DNA of 36,567 nucleotides, taken from positions 1-36,567 of the IMG/VR virus record IMGVR_UViG_3300005265_000067; one strand, given 5' to 3'. Below the pieces are notes generated by a model. That model made no database searches. It was not told the DNA's origin and worked only from the letters and a program-made list of their open reading frames with translations. The number at the start of each line of letters is the position of its first letter. Within the stretch, counting starts at the first letter, position 1. The position numbers were made by a program, and so were the translations under genes. The DNA is from a virus. Positions 7,871 to 15,409 of this stretch are shown piece by piece.

Positions 7871-7933
7871 GCGTCTTAGCAAGGCACACCAAAACGCTTA
7901 TATCTATTAATTTTGGGTATTTACAAACCCAAA
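7867..7933 (+). other. Two hairpins after the small HTH gene
   Basis: ATAAGCGT (7867-7874) pairs with ACGCTTAT (7894-7901) around a 19-base loop, and includes the stop codon. A second hairpin, TTTGGGT (7912-7918) with ACCCAAA (7927-7933), follows. Neither has a strong T-run, so they may stabilise the mRNA end or modulate read-through rather than terminate. Confidence 0.5.
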
Positions 7934-7993
7934 TGCAAAAATAGAACTTATTTTTTAATATGCAAATATTATTTATTTTTATTTCAATAATAC

Positions 7994-8015
7994 AGCCGTA
8001 GGCACACGGCTATTT
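7994..8015 (+). terminator. Short hairpin with T-run ahead of gene 8052
   Basis: AGCCGT (7994-7999) pairs with ACGGCT (8006-8011) around a 6-base loop; ATTTT follows the stem. It is GC-rich against its surroundings and sits 40 bases before the next start codon. It may be a weak intrinsic terminator or part of the leader of gene 8052. Confidence 0.45.
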
Positions 8016-8026
8016 TATAATAATTA

Positions 8027-8050
8027 TTTATTAATTTTAAAATTTACAAA
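8027..8050 (+). promoter_or_regulatory. 24-base leader shared with gene 9548
   Basis: The 24 bases ending just before the start of gene 8052 are identical to 9523-9546 before gene 9548: TTTATTAATTTT followed by AAAATTTACAAA. No Shine-Dalgarno is present. Shared exact leaders suggest the same translation signal or a recently copied expression module. Confidence 0.7.
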
Positions 8051-8051
8051 C

Positions 8052-8798
8052 ATGGAATGTTATTTTTTGAATGACAACACAGCATTTATTTATCAGGAAA
8101 ATGCAAATTTATACATAGCTACATATCCTGAGACAGAAATGTGGAAGACAGTAACCTTAACAGAAGAAGAATTTAATCAGCGAGTAGACGAAGAAGGTTT
8201 TGAAGATGTGGAAGAGTATAAGAAAATACTTTTGGAACAGAGAAGGCAAGAAGAGAACAAGGCTAATATTATGATAGCTGGAGCAACAGGAAGCGATAAC
8301 AATGCAGACAACGAAATTATTGATAATATTGTTGATATTACTAAAGAAAAAGAAGAGAATAATAGTAATGACGCTATCTTAAAAGAAATGGCAAAACTCA
8401 ACCGCCGTTTTGAAGAATTAAAAAACGAGAATCTGGAGTTAAAAGAACAGATAAAAAAAAGAGACACTCTGACGATAGAAGAAGCAAATAGAATCTTCAA
8501 TGAAAAACAAAATCTAATAATTGATTTAAATCAATTTCAAGAAACAAACGACACCCTTAAAAATGCACAAATTAAACATAATAAGCATTTTAACGACCCT
8601 ATGCGAAATCCGTTTGCAGTAGTATTAATTGAACGAAATTTTAATAACTATAACGGAGAAGAAATAGATCGACGCATACTAATTAAATCGCAAAACCCAT
8701 TTTATGTAAAGAAATTCTTTGAATTTACAATAAAAGAAACAGAAATAAAAATAGCAAGCTTAAAAAAAGAAATAAAAGAAAAAACCCTTTTTTCCTAA
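8052..8798 (+). CDS. Unknown coiled-coil protein
   Basis: 248 residues, ATG at 8052 after the shared A/T-rich leader. The N-terminal about 65 residues form an acidic globular part (starts MECYFLNDNT). A low-complexity linker (about 75-100) follows, then a coiled coil (about 105-150, with 'NRRFEELKNENLELKEQIKK') and a C-terminal Lys/Glu-rich helix. A basic patch 'NPFAVVLIERNF' lies in the last third. I do not recognise the family. It is a single-gene unit bounded by a hairpin upstream and a strong terminator downstream, next to HTH genes, so a regulatory or host-takeover role is possible. Confidence 0.65.
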   Translation: MECYFLNDNTAFIYQENANLYIATYPETEMWKTVTLTEEEFNQRVDEEGFEDVEEYKKILLEQRRQEENKANIMIAGATGSDNNADNEIIDNIVDITKEKEENNSNDAILKEMAKLNRRFEELKNENLELKEQIKKRDTLTIEEANRIFNEKQNLIIDLNQFQETNDTLKNAQIKHNKHFNDPMRNPFAVVLIERNFNNYNGEEIDRRILIKSQNPFYVKKFFEFTIKETEIKIASLKKEIKEKTLFS

Positions 8799-8828
8799 TG
8801 TTTTTACATAAAATCATCATATAATAGA

Positions 8829-8871
8829 GCGAAAAGGCAATAATTTTAATTATTGTCTTTTCGCATTTTTT
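8829..8871 (+). terminator. Strong intrinsic terminator after gene 8052
   Basis: A 16-bp stem (8829-8844 with 8849-8864, one G-U pair) has a 4-base loop TTTA. The base is GCGAAAAGG against CTTTTCGC. ATTTTTTTAT follows directly. Confidence 0.9.
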
Positions 8872-8912
8872 TATAATTCTAATTTATCAATATTTATTAA
8901 AAAAAAATTACA

Positions 8913-9365
8913 ATGGATCCATTCAAGATATTAAAAAGAACCGCTAAATTTAGAGGTATTCAACTCAAAGATATTGCCAGAGAAGTAGGTATTTGTCATA
9001 CTTCTCTTAAAGCGAAAGTTACAAAGAAAACTGAGGAAATCATTAAAATTTATGAACAAGCAGGAATTAATATTCAGTTTAATATTAATTCTAAAGCCGA
9101 AAAATTAGACTTTATTATTATTAATAATAAAATTCATCATTTACAGGAGCCAAAATTCGCTGTTGATTTTTTTAAAGTGGGACCGCTTAAAAAAATAGAA
9201 GATTTTGATATTTATTTACCAGAAGCGATGAAAACTGAATTACTTGGAAAATATTATTATATTATTAATTTTGAATCTAATTTAAATGAAAATTTAAAAC
9301 AAGCCACTTGTAATCACCTTGTTAATTGTATTATTAAAAACGAAAAATTAACATTTCAAAAATAG
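8913..9365 (+). CDS. HTH-domain protein, probable regulator
   Basis: 150 residues beginning MDPFKILKRT. Residues about 12-55 have an HTH layout: 'IQLKDIAREVGICHTSLKAK' with the usual Ala/Gly positions and a following helix. The remaining 95 residues are rich in Ile, Asn and Phe, without a known fold to my eye, and might be an effector or dimerisation part. It is monocistronic, 115 bases after gene 8052, and followed by a structured non-coding stretch. Probably a transcription factor of the island; the target is unknown. Confidence 0.6.
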   Translation: MDPFKILKRTAKFRGIQLKDIAREVGICHTSLKAKVTKKTEEIIKIYEQAGINIQFNINSKAEKLDFIIINNKIHHLQEPKFAVDFFKVGPLKKIEDFDIYLPEAMKTELLGKYYYIINFESNLNENLKQATCNHLVNCIIKNEKLTFQK

Positions 9366-9369
9366 TAAA

Positions 9370-9493
9370 TTAGCAATATTGCTAACTACCTGATTATCAG
9401 GCAGTTACAAAAAAAGGCGTTCTGAAAATTTTTCCTTTTTCGAACCAAACTTATTAGTTATACTATGGCATAGCTCGTAAATATATAAGTTTG
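9370..9493 (+). other. Structured non-coding leader between genes 8913 and 9548
   Basis: Three inverted repeats occur in about 125 bases: a perfect 16-bp palindrome TTAGCAATATTGCTAA (9370-9385), a stem 9384-9406 (CCTGA/TCAGG flanked by AACT/AGTT), and CAAACTTAT (9446-9454) with ATAAGTTTG (9485-9493). The first could be an operator. Together they could form a structured 5' leader for gene 9548, whose start codon lies 55 bases downstream. I do not match it to a known riboswitch. Confidence 0.5.
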
Positions 9494-9547
9494 AACTTAA
9501 CAATTACATTATTTTTTTACAATTTATTAATTTTAAAATTTACAAAA

Positions 9548-9883
9548 ATGGCAATAGGACATTACGGTATTGGTCAACAAATTAAATATGTTGATTTTAA
9601 AAACAAAGATGAAATACCAAAAGGATACGAAGAAAATGAATCTTTTGATGAGTTTTTAGGTAACTTTTTTGAAAAAAAGTTCACATATGGTTTTAATTAT
9701 TTTAAAATAGGTGAAGGAAATTACACAGGAGAACAAGATGACTATTTTATTGAAATAGAAAATGTTTTTTCAAATGGACTAAATTTAACAAAAAAGAAAA
9801 AAAAATTTGACAAATTTATAAAAAAACATAGATTTAAAACTATTGGCAAGTTTGGACTCATCGGAGGAGTCGAAATGACATAA
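9548..9883 (+). CDS. Unknown small protein
   Basis: 111 residues from the ATG at 9548 (MAIGHYGIGQ). An upstream in-frame ATG at 9491 is less likely, because the 24-base leader shared with gene 8052 ends just before 9548. The protein is acidic in the middle with a Lys-rich helix near the C-terminus (LTKKKKKFDKFIKKH) and ends GKFGLIGGVEMT. I do not recognise it. Its last codons take part in an RNA stem with the downstream terminator. Confidence 0.6.
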   Translation: MAIGHYGIGQQIKYVDFKNKDEIPKGYEENESFDEFLGNFFEKKFTYGFNYFKIGEGNYTGEQDDYFIEIENVFSNGLNLTKKKKKFDKFIKKHRFKTIGKFGLIGGVEMT

Positions 9884-9921
9884 AAATAAAAAAAAAGGAG
9901 TCCATTTCGACTCCTTTTTTT
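9866..9921. terminator. Bidirectional terminator with two competing stems
   Basis: A 13-bp stem, 9890-9902 with 9909-9921 (AAAAAAAGGAGTC against its complement, loop CATTTC), ends in A/T-runs that make it work on both strands between two converging genes. The codons just before the plus-strand stop (GGAGTCGAAATG, 9866-9877) are also perfectly complementary to 9903-9914, so a second, mutually exclusive 12-bp stem can form. Confidence 0.85.
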
Positions 9922-11135
9922 TATTTTGATAAGTATATATCTCTAAAACTTGTTTTTTTAATATTTGAATGTAACCAATAGCAACCTTTATCTAATGCGT
10001 CTGTAGAGTGTGTCGCTTCTCGTTGGTCGGCACCAGTTTTGCGTTCTAATCTTTTGTCTTTCTTAAATTCATTACCAACTTGCTTTGACTTTGTTATCCG
10101 CATTGCTATTAACAGATATTTACAATTATTTCCATCTATTTTTAAGTTAAAACAAGTATTATCTTTTACATTCATCACCTTCTGCATTACTTGCCACTTC
10201 TCAAAGTAAGGTGGCTCTTTATATTTATGACGTTCTATTGCAACATTCCATTTGCTGGAACGTAACTTACTTATTGCACTCTCATTTATTGTCTTACTGG
10301 ACTGTATAGAATGACTACTGTTATCACCATAAGAATCACGAACAAAGATTATTCTTTTAGTAAAGTGTGATTCAAAAAAAAGAACAACCTGTTTCATTAG
10401 GTTTTTACTCATATCACCGTGTCCCGGTAATTCATAAAACTCTTTTATAATGTAAAGTGTATTATCAGTCTTACTAAATTGAGCGGCCAAACAAAAAGAA
10501 ATCGTCCCTCCCCAATCAAAGAAAAGATGAATTGGCAATTTCGGATTATAATATTTACGATTAAGAAAATTAGAATTTATGCTACCTACATCAGCAAAAT
10601 TATAATTTGTATTTACAGCAATACCATAAGAATAATTCTCATTAAAAGAATCATAATAAATATGTAAATCGTCATTTAATGTATAATAAGGATCATCAGT
10701 CATAGACATCAAAGCATTCATTATCTCAACAAGAAATATAATAGACGGTAAAGTCTTCCGTTGATTTTTTATATATGACAAACCTAGATTTTCTATATTA
10801 TCAAAAGCATTCGACAACGTAAACAAAGTAGTACCATCTTTACTCAAAAGCGGCCTCATTTGTTTGCGTAAACGTTGAATTTCGTTCCATTGCAAACGAA
10901 AATCATTTACATTTGTAATATCAAGTAATTCAACCTGCATTTTGACTACTCGCTTCCACAAAGAAAAATAATCAATATTATATTCTTTTAAATAATAGTT
11001 TCCTTCTTCTAATATCCATTTCGCATCATTTGAATAAGGCATAGAAGTAGAATGATGCTCACCAAGATGCCATGAAATGTGTTTAAACTTATATTTTGAA
11101 AATTCCGAACAGGAGGTTGATATGGTAACTTCCAT
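9921..11135 (-). CDS. terL: Terminase large subunit, C-terminal part (nuclease), separate frame
   Basis: 404 codons from an ATG at 11135. The nuclease domain is clear: 'LPIHLFFDWGG' (first catalytic Asp), 'IIFVRDSYGD' (second) and 'REATHSTDALDKG' (third), with a 'KKDKRLERKTGAD' lead-in typical of Bacteroidota phage terminases. 'HSTSMPYSNDAKWI' near the start resembles the Ser/Thr-rich coupling motif that follows Walker B. This frame overlaps the N-terminal part (11009-11416) by 127 bases and is one base out of register with it. Its own ATG may not be used. Together the parts would make about 490 residues. Confidence 0.8.
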   Translation of the reverse strand: MEVTISTSCSEFSKYKFKHISWHLGEHHSTSMPYSNDAKWILEEGNYYLKEYNIDYFSLWKRVVKMQVELLDITNVNDFRLQWNEIQRLRKQMRPLLSKDGTTLFTLSNAFDNIENLGLSYIKNQRKTLPSIIFLVEIMNALMSMTDDPYYTLNDDLHIYYDSFNENYSYGIAVNTNYNFADVGSINSNFLNRKYYNPKLPIHLFFDWGGTISFCLAAQFSKTDNTLYIIKEFYELPGHGDMSKNLMKQVVLFFESHFTKRIIFVRDSYGDNSSHSIQSSKTINESAISKLRSSKWNVAIERHKYKEPPYFEKWQVMQKVMNVKDNTCFNLKIDGNNCKYLLIAMRITKSKQVGNEFKKDKRLERKTGADQREATHSTDALDKGCYWLHSNIKKTSFRDIYLSK

Positions 11136-11416
11136 TTTTTCGGAGGAGACACACCAATAACATAATGAATGCCACGAATATACCCCATACGCTCTAAATG
11201 TGCAAAAGCAGAAGGAAGTATTGAGGTAAGTACATGAGTAAATGTTTTGGCTGCAATAACACCAGATGCACCTGGCAAATAAGTAACAATTTCATGTATC
11301 TTATGTCCCAAATACGTTGACTTTCCAAAACCTCGTCCTGAAACAATAAAATTCCTTTTCGGCTGTAACATAGAAATAGCCGTCTGAAAAGCATTAAATG
11401 ATAGACTTTTATTCAT
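11009..11416 (-). CDS. terL: Terminase large subunit, N-terminal part (ATPase), frameshifted
   Basis: 135 codons starting MNKSLSFNAF. Walker A is at residues 26-34 (SGRGFGKST). 'GVSPPKKWKLPYQPP' (about 88-102) is a Pro/Trp-rich stretch usually found between Walker A and Walker B in this group. The frame then closes at 11009 and the rest of the protein is in another frame. I find no hydrophobic-DE Walker B in either frame between this point and the nuclease domain, so bases may be missing as well as the frame being broken. It starts directly after the small terminase stop codon (TAAATG). Options: assembly deletion, real inactivation or unusual expression. Confidence 0.75.
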   Translation of the reverse strand: MNKSLSFNAFQTAISMLQPKRNFIVSGRGFGKSTYLGHKIHEIVTYLPGASGVIAAKTFTHVLTSILPSAFAHLERMGYIRGIHYVIGVSPPKKWKLPYQPPVRNFQNISLNTFHGILVSIILLLCLIQMMRNGY

Positions 11417-12001
11417 TTATGAGTTCATTATTTTTTCCGCTTCAACTTCTGATTCTAATTCTGGATATAAAAAATCTGTAAGCTTATGACGTTTATTTAC
11501 AGGCAACTTATGTAACATATCATAATCTATTTTTTTGCGTTCATTGTCGCCAACATTTATATTTATAAAATAATTGTTATGTCCTAATAATGTAGGATCA
11601 ATAGCTTCATCATCTTTTTTATCTATTCCATAAATCGTTATCAAATCTTTCCTTGCTAGTTGCCATGCTTTATGATTACGATTCTTCTGAGCTATATTTA
11701 ACTGTTTCACTGCATCTTCTACTATAAAATTTCGCAACCATTCTGTATCCCTTCTATGTATTGGATTAAAAATTCTTTTACAATTTCTAATATCAATATA
11801 TGCTTGAGAACGTTTGATTTCATATTTTCGCATCAACCTATTTACAACAGCTACTGTCGTATTATATTTTAATTGATCGTAAGCAAAGTCCAACCTTTCT
11901 AAGATTGTTTTTTCGCTTCCCGTCAACTCCGGAGCATCTGGATTATCAACAAAATTACGAATTTTATCAAAAGTTACTTCAATTATGGCTGGTTTACTCA
12001 T
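11417..12001 (-). CDS. terS: Terminase small subunit
   Basis: 194 residues from ATG at 12001. An HTH-like part, 'VNRLMRKYEIKRSQAYIDIR' (about residues 53-72), is the usual DNA-recognition element; helical oligomerisation follows ('LNIAQKNRNHKAWQLARKDL'). The C-terminal tail is acidic. Its stop abuts the start of the large subunit, the normal terminase order. It would bind the packaging site and hand DNA to the large subunit. It overlaps the upstream gene by 8 bases. Confidence 0.75.
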   Translation of the reverse strand: MSKPAIIEVTFDKIRNFVDNPDAPELTGSEKTILERLDFAYDQLKYNTTVAVVNRLMRKYEIKRSQAYIDIRNCKRIFNPIHRRDTEWLRNFIVEDAVKQLNIAQKNRNHKAWQLARKDLITIYGIDKKDDEAIDPTLLGHNNYFININVGDNERKKIDYDMLHKLPVNKRHKLTDFLYPELESEVEAEKIMNS

Positions 12002-12278
12002 AAAGCTGAATTTCTAATTTTTCCTCAAATTCTTTTAACCATGAAACGTGAAACTCCATCAATTCTATATCTACAACTTCATCTGGGAAAATTGCATTAT
12101 GTATTTCTACTTTCCTTTTTAAATATCCTCTATAAAAAGAATCACTTACATCAGAAGAACTATCATTTATTTCTTTTACTAATACAGAAGGCTCTTCTCC
12201 GATTATAATTGCTATATCAAAAGGAAGCATTAATTTGTTTGCTAATTTTTCTATTTCAGGTCGTTTTGAATACATCAT
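11994..12278 (-). CDS. Small unknown protein upstream of terS
   Basis: 94 residues with two successive Met codons at 12278 and 12275. It is acidic and helical (ends 'LKEFEEKLEIQLYE'), with a hydrophobic but not membrane-like segment 'LPFDIAIIIGEEPSVL'. It overlaps both neighbours (23 bases into the PLD-like gene's end, 8 into terS), so translation is coupled with the packaging genes. Function unknown; a small packaging accessory is plausible from its place. Confidence 0.55.
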   Translation of the reverse strand: MMYSKRPEIEKLANKLMLPFDIAIIIGEEPSVLVKEINDSSSDVSDSFYRGYLKRKVEIHNAIFPDEVVDIELMEFHVSWLKEFEEKLEIQLYE

Positions 12279-12825
12279 TCATTTTTTTATAATCAAAATC
12301 AAATGTTTTTTTGTCAAAAAATATAATTCCGCGCTCCTCATTTTGGTTGCTACTCAAATTTCCTGATGTTATTATTGTAATATTATATTTTCCATTCCAA
12401 ATTACAGCTACTTTTGCATGTATTCGCATAAAATGAATTGGAAACCTTCTATTAAGAATATTTAAGGCTTTTTTAAAATTATGCCTCTTTTGAATATTCA
12501 GAATAAACTTTAAAGAATAAAAAAAACCCAAATCTGATACTCTTATAAATTTACGAGCCGCTTCAGACGAAATATTAAAACTCGAAACTATACAATTAGC
12601 TTTTTCTATTCGATGAGCATAAAAAATAATAAGATCGTGTAAACCAAATCTGCCATCACTTTTAAAATGAATAGCATCATTATTATTTGATAAATCGGTG
12701 TTTTTTAACTTCTTATGCAAATATTCGTCTTGTGAACTAATATAAATAGCTTTATGATTATTAGTAAAAAAACTTGTTCTTATATCTTTCCCCTCTTTTG
12801 ACTTTTCATTTATATCAAATAACAT
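12256..12825 (-). CDS. PLD-like (HKD-type) protein, probable nuclease or phosphodiesterase
   Basis: 189 residues. The C-terminal half has one phospholipase-D-superfamily active-site motif: 'RIHAKVAVIWNG' gives His136 and Lys138, followed by 'TIITSGNLSSNQNEE' (SGN at 154-156, then Glu), which matches the HxK...GSxN...E arrangement. The upstream 'ANCIVSSFNISSEAA' fits the first beta strand of the fold. A single HKD half implies that a dimer forms the active site, as in Nuc-type enzymes. The canonical Asp after HxK is replaced by Trp-Asn. It sits in the packaging block, so DNA processing or anti-host nuclease are both possible; the substrate is unknown. Confidence 0.7.
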   Translation of the reverse strand: MLFDINEKSKEGKDIRTSFFTNNHKAIYISSQDEYLHKKLKNTDLSNNNDAIHFKSDGRFGLHDLIIFYAHRIEKANCIVSSFNISSEAARKFIRVSDLGFFYSLKFILNIQKRHNFKKALNILNRRFPIHFMRIHAKVAVIWNGKYNITIITSGNLSSNQNEERGIIFFDKKTFDFDYKKMNDVFKTT

Positions 12826-13631
12826 TATTTGTTTTTTGCATTATTCTTAAAATAATGATTTAGAAAATCAATCATTGCCTGAGTTTGTATAGCTTTCGCT
12901 TGGTTACGCTCTCTGGTTACTGCTTTTTTGGATATTGTTATACGAGCTGTTTGTTTTTTTAGATTCGATTGACACTTTCGTAGCAAAAGTTTCCGCTCAT
13001 CAAAAGTCATTTTTCCATAAGCAAATTGTTTCTCAAGCTCATCTTCTTCATCAGTATAATCATCTTCTTCATCAGTATAATCATCTTCTTTATCCTGTAA
13101 TGAAACGTCAATTGTTTTTGTTTTTTCATAATTTTGCAAAATAGAATGAATTTCTTTAATCCTATCAAAAGAAGACTTCAGTATATCTCTTATTTCTTTT
13201 CGTTTACTAATAGAATCAACATCATTTTTTGTTCCTATTGCGGCAAGTTGCTTTTTATTTTTATCACTTTTGTTATACAACATACCTTTTTCTATCACCA
13301 TCGCTTTCAATTCGTTTGGCAAATCTTTTATAGCAGTAGCATACTTAAATTTTTCTATTGCTTTTTTCGGAACTTCTAAAACTGTTTGATCCTCTTTTTT
13401 TTTAGATAACCTTTCTAACACAGTTTGCTTTCCACTGTGTGCTGTTCCTATACATCCTTCTAAAAGATATATAATTTTTTTATGTGAAGCTTCTTTTTTA
13501 AATCGCTTCCTACATATTTTAGCGAACCGCTTTTTTGATTTCGGATGTAACTCATAAAGTTCAAGAGCCTCGTAAAATAACGGTTCTTTCTGTTCTATTA
13601 AAATCTTTATTTTTTTGTGTAAATCTAGCAT
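12825..13631 (-). CDS. Unknown Lys-rich protein of the packaging block
   Basis: 268 residues, ATG at 13631, sharing one base with the PLD-like gene. It is highly charged and helical. A tandem 7-residue repeat, DDYTDEE twice (encoded by 21-bp repeats near 13035-13085), forms an acidic linker. Either side is basic, with the end 'KKAVTRERNQAKAIQTQAMI' Arg/Lys-rich. No catalytic motif is recognised. It is the first gene after the terminator at 13651-13688, so it probably starts a new transcript that runs through the terminases. Confidence 0.55.
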   Translation of the reverse strand: MLDLHKKIKILIEQKEPLFYEALELYELHPKSKKRFAKICRKRFKKEASHKKIIYLLEGCIGTAHSGKQTVLERLSKKKEDQTVLEVPKKAIEKFKYATAIKDLPNELKAMVIEKGMLYNKSDKNKKQLAAIGTKNDVDSISKRKEIRDILKSSFDRIKEIHSILQNYEKTKTIDVSLQDKEDDYTDEEDDYTDEEDELEKQFAYGKMTFDERKLLLRKCQSNLKKQTARITISKKAVTRERNQAKAIQTQAMIDFLNHYFKNNAKNK

Positions 13632-13650
13632 AATATGTATAATTTATAAA

Positions 13651-13688
13651 AATAAAAAAAACTATGCCTTAAACATGTTAAGACATAG
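13651..13688 (-). terminator. Intrinsic terminator after the tail-tube candidate
   Basis: Read on the minus strand, an 11-bp stem (13688-13678 with 13672-13662, one mismatch) with a 5-base loop is followed by eight T. It lies 63 bases after the stop of gene 13751-14323. Confidence 0.85.
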
Positions 13689-13750
13689 CAAACTATAAAA
13701 ATAAATATATTTTTTAATAAAAAAAGAATAAAAAGCTCTATTTAATAATT

Positions 13751-14323
13751 TTATTCAGCTTCTGTTGCATACATTGCAAGAACTGCATCAATATCTTCAA
13801 CTTCGCCAGCAAAACCCACTTCATAAGAGAAAAAACTCATCGCAATACCTTTTAATGAAGCTGTTTTATCGCCAGTAGTGATACTTCCTTCAGAAGACAT
13901 TTTAGCTGGAAATGCTTCATTCCCAACTCGAAACATTTTATTTCCCGTTTGAACATAGAAAATCCAACTTTGATTTGGAAACATCATAAGAGACAAGCCC
14001 TCATCTGTCAATCCAGGATTAAATAATGATAAAACAATTTTATGGGATATCCCATCTATTTCTCCTTGACGTTCAGCAACCAAACTTCCTTTCTCTGGAG
14101 TAGAATATATTAAAATAAGTTTTTTGCCGGAAAACAATTTGTCTGTTCCTACCGACAATTTATTCATACTTGAAAGAGATCTATTATTTGCACTCTCAAG
14201 CGGTTTCGTAGCAAGTGTTTCAAAATGAGAACGCGGAGCAACATAAACGATTGTTCCTATACCTCCTATATTACCGATTTCGGCAACTTTGTTTTCTATA
14301 TCAGAATAATTAATTCCAGCCAT
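13751..14323 (-). CDS. Tail-tube or virion protein downstream of the capsid
   Basis: 190 residues from the Met at 14323 (MAGINYSDIE), chosen over an upstream in-frame Met at 14368 because of its A-rich leader and because the extra residues look like untranslated leader. The protein is beta-rich: 'GKKLILIYSTPEKGSLVAER' then 'SWIFYVQTGNKMFRVGNEAF' and 'ITTGDKTASLKGIAMSFFSY' near the end. The pattern of strands, a 'G..K/R.G' turn and a late Gly-rich strand pair resembles major tail-tube proteins. It directly follows the capsid gene. A capsid decoration protein is the alternative. Confidence 0.6.
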   Translation of the reverse strand: MAGINYSDIENKVAEIGNIGGIGTIVYVAPRSHFETLATKPLESANNRSLSSMNKLSVGTDKLFSGKKLILIYSTPEKGSLVAERQGEIDGISHKIVLSLFNPGLTDEGLSLMMFPNQSWIFYVQTGNKMFRVGNEAFPAKMSSEGSITTGDKTASLKGIAMSFFSYEVGFAGEVEDIDAVLAMYATEAE

Positions 14324-14374
14324 GTTGTTTTTTTGTATTTGAAATATTAGTATTATACAAACTTGCATTTTTTA

Positions 14375-15343
14375 TTATGCTAAGTTGTTCGTGTTAAATG
14401 CTCGATTGTCAAGAGTTCTTATTTGAAAACCAATTACAATTTTGTTAAATGCTGCAATTAACGTTGGCTTTGCACCTGGGTGAAAAACAACAATTTTTCC
14501 GAACTCTTCGCCTTTCCGATTCGTTCCATATTTTAGTACTTTTGGAGCTACCATTGTAACTCGTTTGCTTGTTCCAATTGCGGATGTCCAAACAAATTTA
14601 GCTTTTTTATCCGTCCCATCAAGATAGGATGTAGGTACATCGCCGTCAGTAACATTGTCATATTCGGTCTTAAAACATTCTTTGTACATTTGTTTATACC
14701 TATAAGGTATAAAAATCGTAACACCTTCTTCTTGAGTTTCCTGAGGAAATAAAGCAAATTGGTTTTTTAATTCTGTAATAATAGATTCTTCTGTATAATC
14801 AGCACCAGATACTGTATAAAGATTTCCTTTATCTGTACTAATATTATTAGCAGTGATTTCATCAGCTATTATTTTCAAATAACCATCGGTTATATCTTTT
14901 GTTGTCGTCCCTGAAGATTTAACGCCTTGCCATGGTAATTTATATAAATCTTTTAAACCTATTTTTGTTATTACAGTCAAATACCAAATTGCAAATGGTA
15001 ATTTTGCAGAAGTATAATCTTTCATTTCTATAAAGTGCATAAAAGTATTCCTGTAACGTTCTATTTCATCACTAATATAAATCATACCAAGATCTACCGA
15101 CAAAGTCCTTTTGCTGATAACCCCAAGCTTTTTTGATTCTGCAAGGTTAGCATCGTAAGGTTGCAGTATTTCGTCTTCTTTAAAAGTATATAAAGGACGA
15201 GTTGATTGAACATTTAGTTCAGGCGACAAGTCTTTAAACACTTTATAGACATTTTTCATTATCAGCAATGCAATATATGCCTGTTTGTCATTTGCGGTTT
15301 TATTTATTACTTCTATATTAATAGGAGTAGTTAAGTCAGCCAT
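14375..15343 (-). CDS. Major capsid protein candidate
   Basis: 322 residues starting MADLTTPINI, with a well isolated start behind a long A-rich leader (66-bp gap from the protease/scaffold gene). It is a balanced soluble protein of the size expected for an HK97-fold capsid protein. Late hydrophobic strands 'RVTMVAPKVLKYG' and 'GKIVVFHPGAKPTLIAAFNK' and a C-terminal 'IGFQIRTLDNRAF' fit the fold's last part. The strongest argument is order: prohead protease, scaffold, capsid. I cannot identify the E-loop with certainty. Confidence 0.75.
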   Translation of the reverse strand: MADLTTPINIEVINKTANDKQAYIALLIMKNVYKVFKDLSPELNVQSTRPLYTFKEDEILQPYDANLAESKKLGVISKRTLSVDLGMIYISDEIERYRNTFMHFIEMKDYTSAKLPFAIWYLTVITKIGLKDLYKLPWQGVKSSGTTTKDITDGYLKIIADEITANNISTDKGNLYTVSGADYTEESIITELKNQFALFPQETQEEGVTIFIPYRYKQMYKECFKTEYDNVTDGDVPTSYLDGTDKKAKFVWTSAIGTSKRVTMVAPKVLKYGTNRKGEEFGKIVVFHPGAKPTLIAAFNKIVIGFQIRTLDNRAFNTNNLA

Positions 15344-15409
15344 TTTTTTTTGTTATATATTTGGTTAGTTTTTTTTTGTAAATTATCAGAATATTAGAGA
15401 GACAAAAAA

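Noticed and set aside
11122-11140. Classical programmed -1 frameshift as the full explanation of the split terminase
   Set aside because: The G AAA AAA run is a possible slip site, but a slip there gives no Walker B, so it cannot by itself restore a normal protein.
11194-11394. 66-codon minus-strand frame within the terminase gene
   Set aside because: It overlaps the Walker A part of the terminase in another frame and has no family signal.
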